Counted from the stretch's first letter, positions 48,470 to 57,443 are shown. The stretch: DNA of 64,000 bases from Halomonas sp. ML-15 (GCF_014779595.1 NZ_JACXZT010000001.1:124001-188000); one strand, 5' to 3'. Numbers and translations: made by a program. The notes: generated from the sequence alone by a model not told the origin.

Positions 48470-49000
48470 ATGAGTGACGAGCGTGGTGAACTGATACCCC
48501 TCAACGTCGCGGTGATGACCGTTTCCGATACCCGCACAGAAGAGACCGACCGCAGCGGCCAGGCGCTGGTGGAGCGACTCATAGAGGCCGGCCACCGCCT
48601 GGCCGACAAGCGCATCGTGATCGATGACGTCTACCGCATCCGCGCCCAGGTCGCCGCCTGGATCGCCGACCCTGCCGTGCAGGTGGTGTTGACCACCGGC
48701 GGTACCGGCTTCACCGGGCGCGACTCCACCCCCGAAGCGGTTCGTGTACTGCTCGACAAGCCCATCGAAGGCTTCGGCGAGCTGTTCCGCCAGCTCTCCT
48801 TCCAGGAGGTCGGCAGCTCGACCATTCAGAGCCGCTGTCTGGGTGGTCTGGCCAACGCTACCGTGGTGTTCTGCCTGCCCGGCTCCACCGGCGCCTGTCG
48901 TACGGCCTGGGATGGCATCCTTCTGGAGCAGCTGGATAGCCGCCACAAGCCGTGCAACTTCGCCAATCTGGTGATCCCGGAGCGTGGCACCCATGGCTGA
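48470..49000 (+). CDS. moaB: Molybdenum cofactor biosynthesis protein B
   Basis: MoaB/Mog-type protein of 176 aa acting late in molybdopterin metabolism (molybdopterin adenylylation in homologues). It shows [16 protein letters not shown] and the signature [19 protein letters not shown] with the conserved Asp of the adenylylation site. It overlaps moeA by eight bases. The pair lies between the two molybdoenzyme loci of the window. Confidence 0.93.
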   Translation: MSDERGELIPLNVAVMTVSDTRTEETDRSGQALVERLIEAGHRLADKRIVIDDVYRIRAQVAAWIADPAVQVVLTTGGTGFTGRDSTPEAVRVLLDKPIEGFGELFRQLSFQEVGSSTIQSRCLGGLANATVVFCLPGSTGACRTAWDGILLEQLDSRHKPCNFANLVIPERGTHG

Positions 49001-50204
49001 GCAAGCCGACGCCCTGCAGTCCATACAGGCCGCGCTGGATGCCCTGCTCGACGGCGTAGCCAGGCTACCCGCAGAGACTCTTCCGCTCGACGCGGCCGGC
49101 GGACGGGTACTGGCCAGCGCCGTCAGCGCCCGCCTCGATGTGCCCCCCTTCGACAACAGCGCCATGGACGGCTATGCGCTGAATAGCCGAGACGCCGGTC
49201 AGTGGCTACCGGTCACCCAGCGCATCGCCGCGGGACAAGCGGCCAAGCCGCTCACGCCAGGCAGCTGCGCACGCATCTTCACCGGCGGCGAGATGCCGCC
49301 GGGGGCAGACAGCGTGGTGATGCAGGAGCGCGTTGAGCTGGACGGAGAACGGGCACTGATACCCGGGGATATCCCGGCCGGTGACAACTTGCGCCGTCGC
49401 GGCCGCGACGTCAGCGCCGGCGAGCTGCTGCTCGACGCCGGCCAGATCCTCAATGCCGCAGCGCTCGGCCACCTTGCCGGCCAGGGGTTCACCGAGGTGA
49501 GCGTGACGCGCCGGCCCAGGGTCGCCCTGCTCTCCACCGGTGACGAGATCATCGATCCCGGCCAGCCGCTGGCCCCGGGGCAGATCTATAACTCCAACCG
49601 GCCGATGCTGCGCCAGCTCCTCGAGCAGTTTGGTGCCGAGGTGGTGATGGCCACGCGCGTGGCCGACGACCTCGAGAGTACCCGACGTTGCTTGGTGGAG
49701 GCCGCTCAAGCCGATGTGGTGATAACCACCGGTGGCGTTAGCGTCGGCGAGGAGGATCACGTCAAGGCGGCGCTGACGCAGCTCGGCGAGCTCGACCTGT
49801 GGCGCCTTGCAATCCGTCCCGGCAAGCCGCTGGCACTGGGCCGCCTACCGCGAGCTGACGGCAGCGCGGCGCGCTTCGTCGGGCTGCCCGGTAACCCGGT
49901 GTCAGGATTTGTCGGCGCCTGGCTGTTCCTGCGCCCGCTGGTCGGTGCGCTGCTGGGCTGCCCAGCGCTTGCCGAGCTGCCTCGCCTGCATGCTCGAGCC
50001 GATTTCGCCGCCACCACCCAGGCCCGCCAGCACTATATGCGGGTGGCGCTGACCTTTTCCGCAGAAGGCATCACGGCCCAGGCCTTTCGTGATCAAAATT
50101 CCGGGGTGCTGTCCTCCTGCGTGCAGGCTAATGCGCTGGCGGTGATTCCGCCATACAGTGAGGTCCGCAGAGGGGATGCGATCGACTGCCTATGGCTGGG
50201 GTGA
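48993..50204 (+). CDS. moeA: Molybdopterin molybdenumtransferase MoeA
   Basis: Inserts molybdate into adenylylated molybdopterin. 403 aa with [62 protein letters not shown] and [17 protein letters not shown], covering the four-domain MoeA layout. The ATG at 48993 inside the end of moaB is preferred over 48984. The 3' end overlaps acpH tail to tail by 15 bp. Confidence 0.95.
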   Translation: MAEQADALQSIQAALDALLDGVARLPAETLPLDAAGGRVLASAVSARLDVPPFDNSAMDGYALNSRDAGQWLPVTQRIAAGQAAKPLTPGSCARIFTGGEMPPGADSVVMQERVELDGERALIPGDIPAGDNLRRRGRDVSAGELLLDAGQILNAAALGHLAGQGFTEVSVTRRPRVALLSTGDEIIDPGQPLAPGQIYNSNRPMLRQLLEQFGAEVVMATRVADDLESTRRCLVEAAQADVVITTGGVSVGEEDHVKAALTQLGELDLWRLAIRPGKPLALGRLPRADGSAARFVGLPGNPVSGFVGAWLFLRPLVGALLGCPALAELPRLHARADFAATTQARQHYMRVALTFSAEGITAQAFRDQNSGVLSSCVQANALAVIPPYSEVRRGDAIDCLWLG

Positions 50205-50768
50205 TCCATCGCTGGCCAGCACCTGATGCGCGGCGGGCCATAGCTGACGGAAATCTTGTTCCAGCGCCGGATAGTCGCCATGGAGCCAGGGCACCAGCTC
50301 GGCGAGCCGGTTGGGCCCTGACAGGCGTCGCCCAATGCCGGCCACTGCGCGGCAGGTAAAGTCAAAGTCGGCATAGCCACGCAGCCAGTCATTGGCCACC
50401 AGCGGCGGCACCATGGTCGCCAGGCGAGCCGGTGCCGAACGCGCCGAGAGCAGACGATAGCAGCGCTCCACCAGCTGCTGCTGCTCGGCCAGTGGTGCGG
50501 TGTCACGCGCCAGGAAGTGATCCCACACCAGATCCAGGGCAATGCCGGCATAGCGCCGCTGAGCGCGCGGCGCGCGGTGGCGAGCCGCCAGTACCTGTGG
50601 ATGGCGATCGACCCAGGCATCGACGCGGCGGTGATGGCGAATGCCTGCCGCCGTGGCAGCGGACCAGTCGGACAGGTCGCTGCCCTTGACGCCATCGGCG
50701 ATCAGATTGCCGTAAAGGAAGTCGTCGCTGCCATGGCGTGCCAGCCAGGCATGGGCAAGGAAGTTCAT
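50190..50768 (-). CDS. acpH: Acyl carrier protein phosphodiesterase (DUF479, AcpH type)
   Basis: A 192-aa protein of the AcpH/DUF479 family, which removes the phosphopantetheine arm from holo-ACP in E. coli. MNFLAHAWLARHG, YGNLIADGVKG and GIRHHRRVDAWVDRHP (HD-like metal site), then ALDLVWDHFLAR, are all present. It is the last gene of a minus-strand set with tusDCBE, separated from tusE by five bases. Confidence 0.87.
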   Translation of the reverse strand: MNFLAHAWLARHGSDDFLYGNLIADGVKGSDLSDWSAATAAGIRHHRRVDAWVDRHPQVLAARHRAPRAQRRYAGIALDLVWDHFLARDTAPLAEQQQLVERCYRLLSARSAPARLATMVPPLVANDWLRGYADFDFTCRAVAGIGRRLSGPNRLAELVPWLHGDYPALEQDFRQLWPAAHQVLASDGSPQP

Positions 50769-50773
50769 CGGCG

Positions 50774-51127
50774 CTATAGACAGTTGGCGGGCTTGGGTAG
50801 CCCGGCCAGTCGTGCGCCAACCTTGGCCGGGCTATCCGGAAACAGGCGCATCAGGTGCAGCGACTTGCCCTTCTCCGGCCCCAGCGCCTGCCCCACCGCC
50901 TTGACCAGCGGGCGCATCGCCGGTGAGGCCTCGTAACGGGCATAGAAATCTCGTAGCACCTCGATCACCTCCCAGTGTTCTTCGGTGAGCGTGCGCGCCT
51001 CTTCTGCCGCGAGCGCCTCGGCGACCTCTGGCGACCAGTCATCGAGATGGATCAGGAAACCTTCAGGGTCGAGAGGCACCTGGCGCTCTTGGAGCTCAAG
51101 ATAACGGTATATTTCAGCAGAGGCCAT
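50774..51127 (-). CDS. tusE: Sulfur relay protein TusE (DsrC family)
   Basis: Last carrier of the Tus relay, passing sulfur to MnmA for 2-thiouridine at the tRNA wobble position. 117 aa, with the acceptor Cys116 as penultimate residue (PKPANCL). DPEGFLIHLDDWSPEVAEALAAEE and LTEEHWEVIEVLRDFYARYEASPAMR are DsrC-family blocks. It overlaps tusB by one base. Confidence 0.93.
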   Translation of the reverse strand: MASAEIYRYLELQERQVPLDPEGFLIHLDDWSPEVAEALAAEEARTLTEEHWEVIEVLRDFYARYEASPAMRPLVKAVGQALGPEKGKSLHLMRLFPDSPAKVGARLAGLPKPANCL

Positions 51128-51417
51128 TAGAACCAGCTCACCGTCTTGTCCGCTTCCTCTGTCAGGGTGACGAAACCATCGGCATCGACAACCAGTACCG
51201 TGGCATCGCAGCGGCCAGCCAAGCCGCGCGCCTCGAGATCCTCGCGCAGCGCAAACACCCTGCCGGACACATCACCGAAGTGGCGCACCAGCGACGGGAG
51301 TGCCCCCTGCACGCCGTCTTCAATCAGCAGCAAGCGATCATCGGGTCCCATCGCCGCCAGTGCCTGACGATAGACACGGCTCTCGGTGGGCGAACGATTC
51401 AAGGTGTGCAGGATCAT
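51127..51417 (-). CDS. tusB: Sulfur relay protein TusB (DsrH)
   Basis: A 96-aa subunit of the TusBCD complex that takes persulfide sulfur from TusA. MILHTLNRSPTES at the start and DDRLLLIEDGVQGAL fit DsrH/TusB. Lies between tusC (16-bp gap) and tusE. Confidence 0.9.
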   Translation of the reverse strand: MILHTLNRSPTESRVYRQALAAMGPDDRLLLIEDGVQGALPSLVRHFGDVSGRVFALREDLEARGLAGRCDATVLVVDADGFVTLTEEADKTVSWF

Positions 51418-51433
51418 GACAGCCTCCCCGCCA

Positions 51434-51814
51434 TCAGAAATTCAGTACCAGCTCATGCTCCGCCAGCGTTGCCGCCAGTTGAGACGGCGCCAGGGGCGTC
51501 ACTGGCAGCAACAGGTCCGACGCCGCGAGCCCGCGCTCATCCAGCGCCTGCTGGTCGACCAGCAGTGTCTCGATATCATACATGGCGAGCATCTCCAGCG
51601 TCGGCTGAGTGCCCTTCTGCCCCAAGGGCCCTGCGCCTTGCCCCTCCACCAGCGCAGTGACGCCCTCCCCGTAGAACAGCAGCGTCACCTCACGGCCAAA
51701 GGCGGCGGCCACCAGAGCCGCATCCAGTCCCTCGCGCAGCCAACTGCTGCCGTGGGGCCCGTGCCGCAGTATCACCAGAACCTGGCTCGACGCCTTGGTA
51801 GTGTCGTCCTGCAT
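51434..51814 (-). CDS. tusC: Sulfur relay protein TusC (DsrF)
   Basis: A 126-aa subunit of TusBCD. VLVILRHGPHGSSWLREGLDAALVAAAFGREVTLLFYGEGV is the DsrE/F-like core. The start at 51814 has AGGA six bases upstream; a longer open frame to 51865 overlaps tusD and is less likely. Confidence 0.9.
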   Translation of the reverse strand: MQDDTTKASSQVLVILRHGPHGSSWLREGLDAALVAAAFGREVTLLFYGEGVTALVEGQGAGPLGQKGTQPTLEMLAMYDIETLLVDQQALDERGLAASDLLLPVTPLAPSQLAATLAEHELVLNF

Positions 51815-51821
51815 ATCATCC

Positions 51822-52214
51822 TCAGGGAGAAAAGGTGATGAGTCGATCATGGCTGAGACCGGCATCGATCAATTGGCCAAGCCCCGTGAGTTCGAACGGC
51901 GCCTCGAGACTGTGGCCCTGCTTACCGTGGCGAGCCGCTTCGCGCTCATCCAGCAGGCCACGTCGCAAGCCGGCGGCAATGCAGACCTTGAGCTGGGTGC
52001 CGTGATCATCGTGCAACGCGCGGAAACGATCGACCAAGTGCGGTTCATCCTGGGGCGGTGCAGCGAGACGTGCCGCGTTATACACCCCATCATGGTAGAA
52101 GAACACCGTCTCCAGGCGATGACCGCGGGCGACCACGGCCTCGGCAAAGCGCAGCGCCGAGTGCGCCGCCTGGTCGCTGTAGGGCCCACCCTGAACCAGC
52201 AAGGCGTAGCGCAT
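51822..52214 (-). CDS. tusD: Sulfur relay protein TusD (DsrE)
   Basis: A 130-aa sulfur-carrying subunit of TusBCD. The active Cys78 lies in LKVCIAAGLRRGL, the same position as in E. coli TusD. MRYALLVQGGPYSDQAAHSALRFAEAVVARGH is the N-terminal Rossmann-like segment. GAGGAG before the ATG at 52214 is strong. First gene of tusDCBE-acpH. Confidence 0.92.
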   Translation of the reverse strand: MRYALLVQGGPYSDQAAHSALRFAEAVVARGHRLETVFFYHDGVYNAARLAAPPQDEPHLVDRFRALHDDHGTQLKVCIAAGLRRGLLDEREAARHGKQGHSLEAPFELTGLGQLIDAGLSHDRLITFSP

Positions 52215-52267
52215 GCCACTTACTCCTCTCACCACTGCAATGTCTCAAAGACCTCGCCCTGAAACAC

Positions 52268-52296
52268 GCAGGCCCCACCGATTAGGCGGGGCCTGC
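52268..52296 (-). terminator. Terminator after the yccA-like gene
   Basis: A 9-bp perfect stem GCAGGCCCC/GGGGCCTGC with an inner CC/GG pair, followed on the minus strand by GTGTTT. It separates the YccA-type gene from tusD. Confidence 0.55.
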
Positions 52297-52316
52297 ACTC
52301 TCGAACACCCTTTGAA

Positions 52317-52985
52317 TCAGTCGCTATTCATGATCCCGAGGATCGACAGCAGGCTGACGAACAGGTTGTAGATCGACACGTACAGCGTGATGGTGGCGAG
52401 AATGTAGTTGGTCTCGCCGGCGCGGTGCACGATCTCACTGGTCTGGAACAGGATCGCCGCTGAAGCGAACAGCACGAACCCTGCTGAAACCGCCAGCGAC
52501 AGCGTCGGGATGTTGAAGACCAGTGCCGCCACCATGGCGAGGATCAGCACGATGGCACCCGCCAGCAGGAAGTTGCCGAGGAAGCTGAAATCCTTCTTGG
52601 TGATCAGCGCCACGGCAGACAGACCGATAAAGGTGGCACCGGTCATCGCCAGCGCGTTCATGATCAGCGCCGCGCCATTGGGCATCGCCAGATAGGCACT
52701 GAGAATCGGCCCCAGGGTGAAGCCCATGAAACCGGTGAAGGCGAAGGTCGCCAGCAGGCCAGTCGCCGAATTCGCGGTCTTGTGGACCAGGAACATCAGC
52801 CCGTAGGCACCGATGAAGAACACGAAGATGTTCATCCGCTCGACGCCCATGGCCATGGCGGCCCCGGCAGTCACAGCGGAGAACAGTAGGGTCATGGCCA
52901 GCAAGGCGTAGGTATTTCGCAACACCTTGTTGGTGCTGACAGCGCTCGCCTGGCGCTGTGTCACATGCGACTCTTGGTAAGCCAT
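52317..52985 (-). CDS. Bax inhibitor-1/YccA family membrane protein
   Basis: A 222-aa inner-membrane protein with seven hydrophobic helices and the BI-1 motif region TGFMGFTLGPILSAYLA. The acidic helix end SIYNLFVSLLSILGIMNSD is typical of the YccA group. E. coli YccA modulates FtsH proteolysis of SecY. yccA is next to tusE in E. coli too, so the neighbourhood is conserved although tusDCB is added here. The ATG at 52985 follows a 136-bp gap to hrpB. Confidence 0.92.
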   Translation of the reverse strand: MAYQESHVTQRQASAVSTNKVLRNTYALLAMTLLFSAVTAGAAMAMGVERMNIFVFFIGAYGLMFLVHKTANSATGLLATFAFTGFMGFTLGPILSAYLAMPNGAALIMNALAMTGATFIGLSAVALITKKDFSFLGNFLLAGAIVLILAMVAALVFNIPTLSLAVSAGFVLFASAAILFQTSEIVHRAGETNYILATITLYVSIYNLFVSLLSILGIMNSD

Positions 52986-53121
52986 CGATCAATGCTCCCT
53001 GAAATTGTAGATCTTGCGTGAACCAAGGATGCCGTCTCGCGCGTATCGGTGCAAGACTTTCGGTTAACGCTATGATCATCAATGCCTATATGGAGTTCCA
53101 CTGCAGTTGGACGAACGCGGC

Positions 53122-55566
53122 TCAGCGGCGTTTGGTCCGCCCCGTTGCCTCAGCGGTCAGAGGGTCTTCCGGCCATGGGTGCTTGGGATAGCGCCCACGC
53201 ATGTCCTTGCGTACCTCGACATAGCCGTTGGCCCAGAAACTGGCAAGATCCCGCGTCACCTGCAACGGGCGGCGCGCCGGGGAGAGCAGATGCACCAGCG
53301 GCGTCACCCGACCGTCTACCAGCCGTGGGGTCGACTGCCAGCCGAACAGTTCCTGCAACTTGGCGGCCAGCAGCGGGTCCTCGCCATCCAGACAGGGCCG
53401 GTAGTCGAGTCGTACCGTGTTACCGCTGGGAAGCGTCATACGCTCGGGGGCCAGCGTCTCCAGCCGCTCGCGCAGCGCCCAGTCAAGGGAATCCTGCAGG
53501 TAGCGTCCTAGCGGCAGCCGGGCAACCGCATCGAGCCGTGTGATGCCATCCAGATAGGGCCCCAGCCAGATCTCAAGGGTCTCGAGCAGCGTCGCTTGTG
53601 ACCAATCAGGCCAAGGGTCGCCGAATTCACGACGCACCAACGCCACCCGCCCCCGCAGTTGGTCGGTCGCTTCATCGAAGGTCAGGGTGTCGCTGCGCCG
53701 CAGAGCCGCCAGCAGCGCCTCCCGCACCGCGTCGGGAGGAAGCGACATCAGCGGTCGCGACGCGAGCGTCAGGGCCCCCATGGCACGCACCTCCTGGCCG
53801 ATCAGACGCCCTTCGCTCTCCGACCACTCGACCTTGGCTTGCCACTCCCTCAGCGAGGGAAAGCAAGCCTCGAGACGCGCCTGACTGATCGTGGCGGCGC
53901 GGTAGATCCTCGCAGCAGTGGCGTCACCATCCAGTTCGGCGGCCACCAGCAGCTCGGCGTGAGCCAGCGGGTGTCCATCGGACAGCGTCGCCTGTCCGCC
54001 CCCGGCCAGCCGAAAGCGCCCCACTGACAGCTGCTGGGCGATGCGCTCGGGAAATGCCAGCGCCAGCAGCTCGCCGATCTCCTCCAGCGAATCCACCGCC
54101 AGCGCTACCCCCGCGCTGCGACACAGCCGCCTGGCCTCGCGATGCCACTGGCGGTGCTCATCGGGGCGCGCAAGACGCTGCTCGAGGCTCCGCGCCAGGT
54201 CCACTTCTCGCTCGCCGTCACGGCTCTCCAGCAGCGCGATCAGCGCGCAGGCCAGGGCGCTGCAGTGCCGTTCGCCAGCGCACTCCAGCATCACGGCCAG
54301 ACGCGGATGGGTCGGCCAGCGGACACAGCGACGGCCAAGCGCGCTCAAATGGTGCTGACCATCGAGCACCCCCAGCCGCTGCAGCAGATCCCGCGCCGCG
54401 GCGAGGGCCGCCACCGGGGGCGGCGTTACCCAGCGCAGCGTATCGGCGTCGCTGACGCCCCAGCGCGCCAGCTCGAAGGCCAGCGGGGAGAGATCGGCCT
54501 GGCGGATCTCGGGTTCAGCGTGGGGGACCAGCGGCTGCTCCTCGGCCCATAGCCGATAGCAGAGACCGGGGCCTTGCCGCCCCGCGCGACCGCGGCGCTG
54601 GTCGGCGCTGGCGCGGTTGACGTGGCGGGTGGTCAGGCGCGTCATGCCGATACGCGGCTGAAACACCGGCACCCGCTCGCGGCCGGCATCGATGACCACC
54701 CGCACCCCATCCACGGTGACGCTCGACTCGGCGATGGCGGTCGCCAGCACCACCCGCCGACGCCCCTCGGGATCTGGCCGCAGCGCTCGGCGCTGCGCCT
54801 CCAGCGTCAGCCGGCCGTGGAGTTCGAACACCGCCAGCGAGGTTTCCCGCTCGGCAAGCACGCTGGCAAGCCGACGAATCTCCGCCACGCCGGGCAGGAT
54901 CACCAGCACGTCGCCCGCTGCGGCGGCGAGCGCTTCATGCACCACCGCGGCCTGCTGACGCGCCGTGTCGAGAGCGTGCTTCGAGGCGCGCAGAGGACGA
55001 TAGCGGGTGGTCACCGGATAGCTGCGCCCGGCGCACTCGATAAGAGGCGTTCCGCTGCCCAGCAGTCCCTGGAGGGCTGAGACGTCGAGGGTGGCCGACA
55101 TCACCAACAGCCGCAGGTCGTCGCGCAGGCCCTGCTGTACATCCAGCGTCAATGCCAGGCCGAGATCGGCGTCGAGGCTGCGTTCATGGAATTCATCGAA
55201 GAGGACACCGGCCACGCCCTCGAGCATCGGGTCGGCCTGGATCTGCCGGGTCAGCACCCCCTGAGTGACCACCTCGAGGCGCGTACGCGGCCCTACCTGG
55301 CTCTCGCCGCGCATGCGATAGCCGACCGTCTCCCCTACCGCTTCGCCGAGCTGCTCGGCCATGTGCTGGGCCGCTAGCCTGGCGGCCACTCGGCGCGGTT
55401 CGAGCAGCAGGAGTCTGCCCTGGCGGCACCAGTCGCTCTCGAGCAGTGCCAGGGGAACCCGGGTGGTCTTGCCGGCGCCGGGCTCGGCGACCAGCAGTGC
55501 CGTGTTCGACTCATCCAGGGCGCCGACGATATCCGGTAGCCGCGCCTCGATCGGTAGCGCGCCCAC
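53122..55566 (-). CDS. hrpB: ATP-dependent RNA helicase HrpB
   Basis: DExH-box helicase of 814 aa. Walker A is AEPGAGKTTRVPLAL, motif II DEFHERSLDADLG, motif III VMSATLD and motif VI QRRGRAGRQGPG, followed by the HrpB C-terminal domain (RLDYRPCLDGEDPLLAAKLQELFG). I place the start at the GTG at 55566, four bases after the gntR stop. The open frame reaches 55692 with an ATG, but that part is an out-of-frame reading of gntR. Its cellular role in bacteria is unclear; homologues contribute to RNA processing. Confidence 0.92.
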   Translation of the reverse strand: MGALPIEARLPDIVGALDESNTALLVAEPGAGKTTRVPLALLESDWCRQGRLLLLEPRRVAARLAAQHMAEQLGEAVGETVGYRMRGESQVGPRTRLEVVTQGVLTRQIQADPMLEGVAGVLFDEFHERSLDADLGLALTLDVQQGLRDDLRLLVMSATLDVSALQGLLGSGTPLIECAGRSYPVTTRYRPLRASKHALDTARQQAAVVHEALAAAAGDVLVILPGVAEIRRLASVLAERETSLAVFELHGRLTLEAQRRALRPDPEGRRRVVLATAIAESSVTVDGVRVVIDAGRERVPVFQPRIGMTRLTTRHVNRASADQRRGRAGRQGPGLCYRLWAEEQPLVPHAEPEIRQADLSPLAFELARWGVSDADTLRWVTPPPVAALAAARDLLQRLGVLDGQHHLSALGRRCVRWPTHPRLAVMLECAGERHCSALACALIALLESRDGEREVDLARSLEQRLARPDEHRQWHREARRLCRSAGVALAVDSLEEIGELLALAFPERIAQQLSVGRFRLAGGGQATLSDGHPLAHAELLVAAELDGDATAARIYRAATISQARLEACFPSLREWQAKVEWSESEGRLIGQEVRAMGALTLASRPLMSLPPDAVREALLAALRRSDTLTFDEATDQLRGRVALVRREFGDPWPDWSQATLLETLEIWLGPYLDGITRLDAVARLPLGRYLQDSLDWALRERLETLAPERMTLPSGNTVRLDYRPCLDGEDPLLAAKLQELFGWQSTPRLVDGRVTPLVHLLSPARRPLQVTRDLASFWANGYVEVRKDMRGRYPKHPWPEDPLTAEATGRTKRR

Positions 55567-55570
55567 AGGA

Positions 55571-56293
55571 TCAGGCGGGCTGGCCGAAGATCGCCGCCAG
55601 ATCGATCTGCGCCGCCTTCGGACGCAGATCGAGCAGCCCCTCGAGGCTATCGAGGTGGCGATGAATCGCGGCGCGGGCCGTTTCGCTGTCACCCGCCATC
55701 AGCGCATCGCGCAGGCGCGGGTGATCCCCTTCCAGGTAGCAGGAGGCGAGTCCAGCGTGTTTATAGAGGGCGATCACGATAGAGGTGCGCAGGATCAGGT
55801 CGGTGAGCATCGCCCCGAGGATGCGATTCGGCGAATGCTCGGCCAGGGTATGGTGCAGCGCCAGCGAGTGCTCGATGCGCAGCGGCTCGTCACCGCGCGC
55901 GTGGGCATCCGCCTCGGCTTCGCAGAGCTCGGCGAGTCGTGCGCTCCAGCCGGGAGCTCGATCGGCCGCCAGCAGCGCGACCACTTCTCCCTCGACCAGA
56001 CGCCGCGCAGCGAATATTTCACGAGTCTCCTCGACGCTGGGCGCACTGACTCTCGCCACCTGATTGGGCTGCTGGGTGATCACGTGATCGGAGGCGAGAC
56101 GCGTCAGCGCCTTGCGCACCACCGAGCGGCTGACGCCGAATATCTCGCCTAGCGCCACTTCCGGCAGGCGGGTGTTGGGGGGCAGACGCTGCATCAGCAC
56201 CGCCTGGCGGATGCGCTCGACGATATGCTGGTCACTGATGCGGACGCCCGATGCGACATCGGCGAGTACCTCGTCTTGCCAGCGGCTACTCAT
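55571..56293 (-). CDS. GntR-family regulator (FCD/FadR subgroup)
   Basis: A 240-aa regulator with an N-terminal winged helix (VERIRQAVLMQRLPPNTRLPEVALGEIFGVSRSVVRKALTRLASDHV, about 24-70) and an FCD ligand domain with the metal-site pattern LEGDHPRLRDALMAGDSETARAAIHRHLDSLEGLL. Two neighbouring regulators and the xdh/guaD operon suggest purine or nucleobase metabolism as its field. A perfect palindrome TTTGTATACAAA about 95 bp upstream of its start is a likely operator. hrpB follows after four bases. Confidence 0.88.
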   Translation of the reverse strand: MSSRWQDEVLADVASGVRISDQHIVERIRQAVLMQRLPPNTRLPEVALGEIFGVSRSVVRKALTRLASDHVITQQPNQVARVSAPSVEETREIFAARRLVEGEVVALLAADRAPGWSARLAELCEAEADAHARGDEPLRIEHSLALHHTLAEHSPNRILGAMLTDLILRTSIVIALYKHAGLASCYLEGDHPRLRDALMAGDSETARAAIHRHLDSLEGLLDLRPKAAQIDLAAIFGQPA

Positions 56294-56387
56294 GGGGGTT
56301 GTCCTCGACTAGTGGGCCATGCACTAGGCATTGTGAATATGTCGTCATGATATGATGCGACACGACTGCCCACCATTACATCATCAA

Positions 56388-56399
56388 TTTGTATACAAA
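56388..56399. promoter_or_regulatory. Palindrome upstream of the gntR gene
   Basis: TTTGTATACAAA is a perfect 12-bp palindrome, located just after the tetR stop and upstream of gntR. The TTGTATACAA core is of the kind bound by FCD-type GntR regulators, so autoregulation is a reasonable guess. Confidence 0.5.
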
Positions 56400-56400
56400 G

Positions 56401-57045
56401 TCAGCCTTGACTGCGCGCGGTAACCCCACAGCCTTTGAGAATCACCGTGCACAGGAATTCGGTGATCCGCTGGTAGTCCTCCTCGCTGAGCTGGGTACGA
56501 TCGGTAATACCCAGCACCTGGGCCTCGAAGTCGGCGTAGTGCTGGGTCGATGACCAGATCAGGAAGATCAGCCAGACAGGGTCCACAGGGTCCATCAGAC
56601 CGCGCTCGGCCCACTGTTCGAAGACCCGCGCCCGCGCCTCGACCCAGTCGCGCAGCTCGCCGCGCAGGTACTCCTGCAGGAAGGGGGCGCCGCCCAGCAC
56701 CTCCGCGGCGAACAGCCTCGAGCCGCGGGGATGATCCCGGGTCAGCTGCATCTTGCTGCGGATAAACGCCTCGAGCACTTCAGCGGGATCGTCATCGACG
56801 CTGATGTCGTCGAGCATCGCGTTCCAGCGCGCCATCATGCGTTCGAGCAGGGTCACGTAGAGTTTCTGCTTGCTGCCTACGTAATAGAGCACATTGGATT
56901 TGGGCAGCCCGGCGGCTTCGGCGATGGCCTGAACGCTGGCCCCACGATAGCCGTGCTGGGCGAATATCTGCTCGGCCGCCTCGAGGATGGCTTTCTCGTT
57001 GCGCAGACGGGTGGCAGTCGATTCGGCCACAGAGGTCGCGGTCAT
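56401..57045 (-). CDS. TetR-family regulator, RutR-like
   Basis: A 214-aa repressor. The N-terminal helix-turn-helix is ILEAAEQIFAQHGYRGASVQAIAEAAGLPKSNVLYYVGSKQKLYVTLL. The C-terminal part follows E. coli RutR closely in DHPRGSRLFAAEVLGGAPFL and PVDPVWLIFLIWSSTQHYADFEAQV. RutR responds to uracil/thymine and controls pyrimidine and purine breakdown. The window contains a RutR-type operator, 57402-57417, in front of xdhA. The gene is divergent from xdhABC-guaD. Confidence 0.85.
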   Translation of the reverse strand: MTATSVAESTATRLRNEKAILEAAEQIFAQHGYRGASVQAIAEAAGLPKSNVLYYVGSKQKLYVTLLERMMARWNAMLDDISVDDDPAEVLEAFIRSKMQLTRDHPRGSRLFAAEVLGGAPFLQEYLRGELRDWVEARARVFEQWAERGLMDPVDPVWLIFLIWSSTQHYADFEAQVLGITDRTQLSEEDYQRITEFLCTVILKGCGVTARSQG

Positions 57046-57116
57046 GGCTCAAGCTCTTGCAAATGGAGCCCACAAGCTTGCCGCAGGCGCTGCCGCCCTG
57101 CAATGCCGAGAACATA

Positions 57117-57315
57117 GCGAGGGACGCCGGGGACAGATCGGAGAGGGGGTTCTATGCCATGGGTGAGGAGCATGCTTCGAACGGGCTGGCCATGGATGGC
57201 CAGCACCGGTCCTGCAAGCGGAGCAGGATGCGAGAGCGCAGCAGGGCATAGGTAGCGCCCAGGGATGGTTTACAGCGCCCCCTCGTAGATCTGTCGACGG
57301 ATCAGTCCCGAGCGG
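57117..57315. repeat. Dispersed nested inverted-repeat element, copy B (with loop insertion)
   Basis: A 199-bp relative of the element at 47913-48032. Outer arms: GCGAGGGAC (57117-57125) with GTCCCGAGC (57305-57313); GACAGATC (57132-57139) with GATCTGTC (57288-57295); GAGGGGG (57143-57149) with CCCCCTC (57278-57284); CTATGCC (57152-57158) with GGCATAG (57245-57251). The apical loop holds roughly 80 extra bases with a perfect hairpin GCTGGCCAT-GG-ATGGCCAGC (57185-57204) and a second one TCCTGC/GCAGGA (57210-57228). It occupies much of the 448-bp gene-free stretch 57046-57493 between the RutR-like gene and xdhA. Confidence 0.85.
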
Positions 57316-57401
57316 TAGGAGCAGCTGCACTCGTCTGGCCGCGATATTTTCTATTACTGAACCTTGCGCTCCTGCCCGTAATGGGCCACGCTTATTTCAA
57401 G

Positions 57402-57417
57402 TTGACCATTTGGTCAG
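57402..57417. promoter_or_regulatory. RutR-type operator upstream of xdhA
   Basis: TTGACCATTTGGTCAG matches the E. coli RutR consensus TTGACCA-NN-TGGTCAA at every specified position but the last. It lies 77 bases before the xdhA start, on the side facing the divergent RutR-like gene. TTGACC could also serve as a -35 element, which would give repression by occlusion. Confidence 0.75.
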
Positions 57418-57443
57418 AACTCGGCAACATCTCCTTGCGTCAC

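Noticed and set aside
55567-55692. An ATG-initiated 42-residue N-terminal extension of HrpB.
   Set aside because: It is an out-of-frame reading of the gntR 3' end, Arg/Ser-rich and unlike HrpB. The GTG at 55566 gives the expected length.
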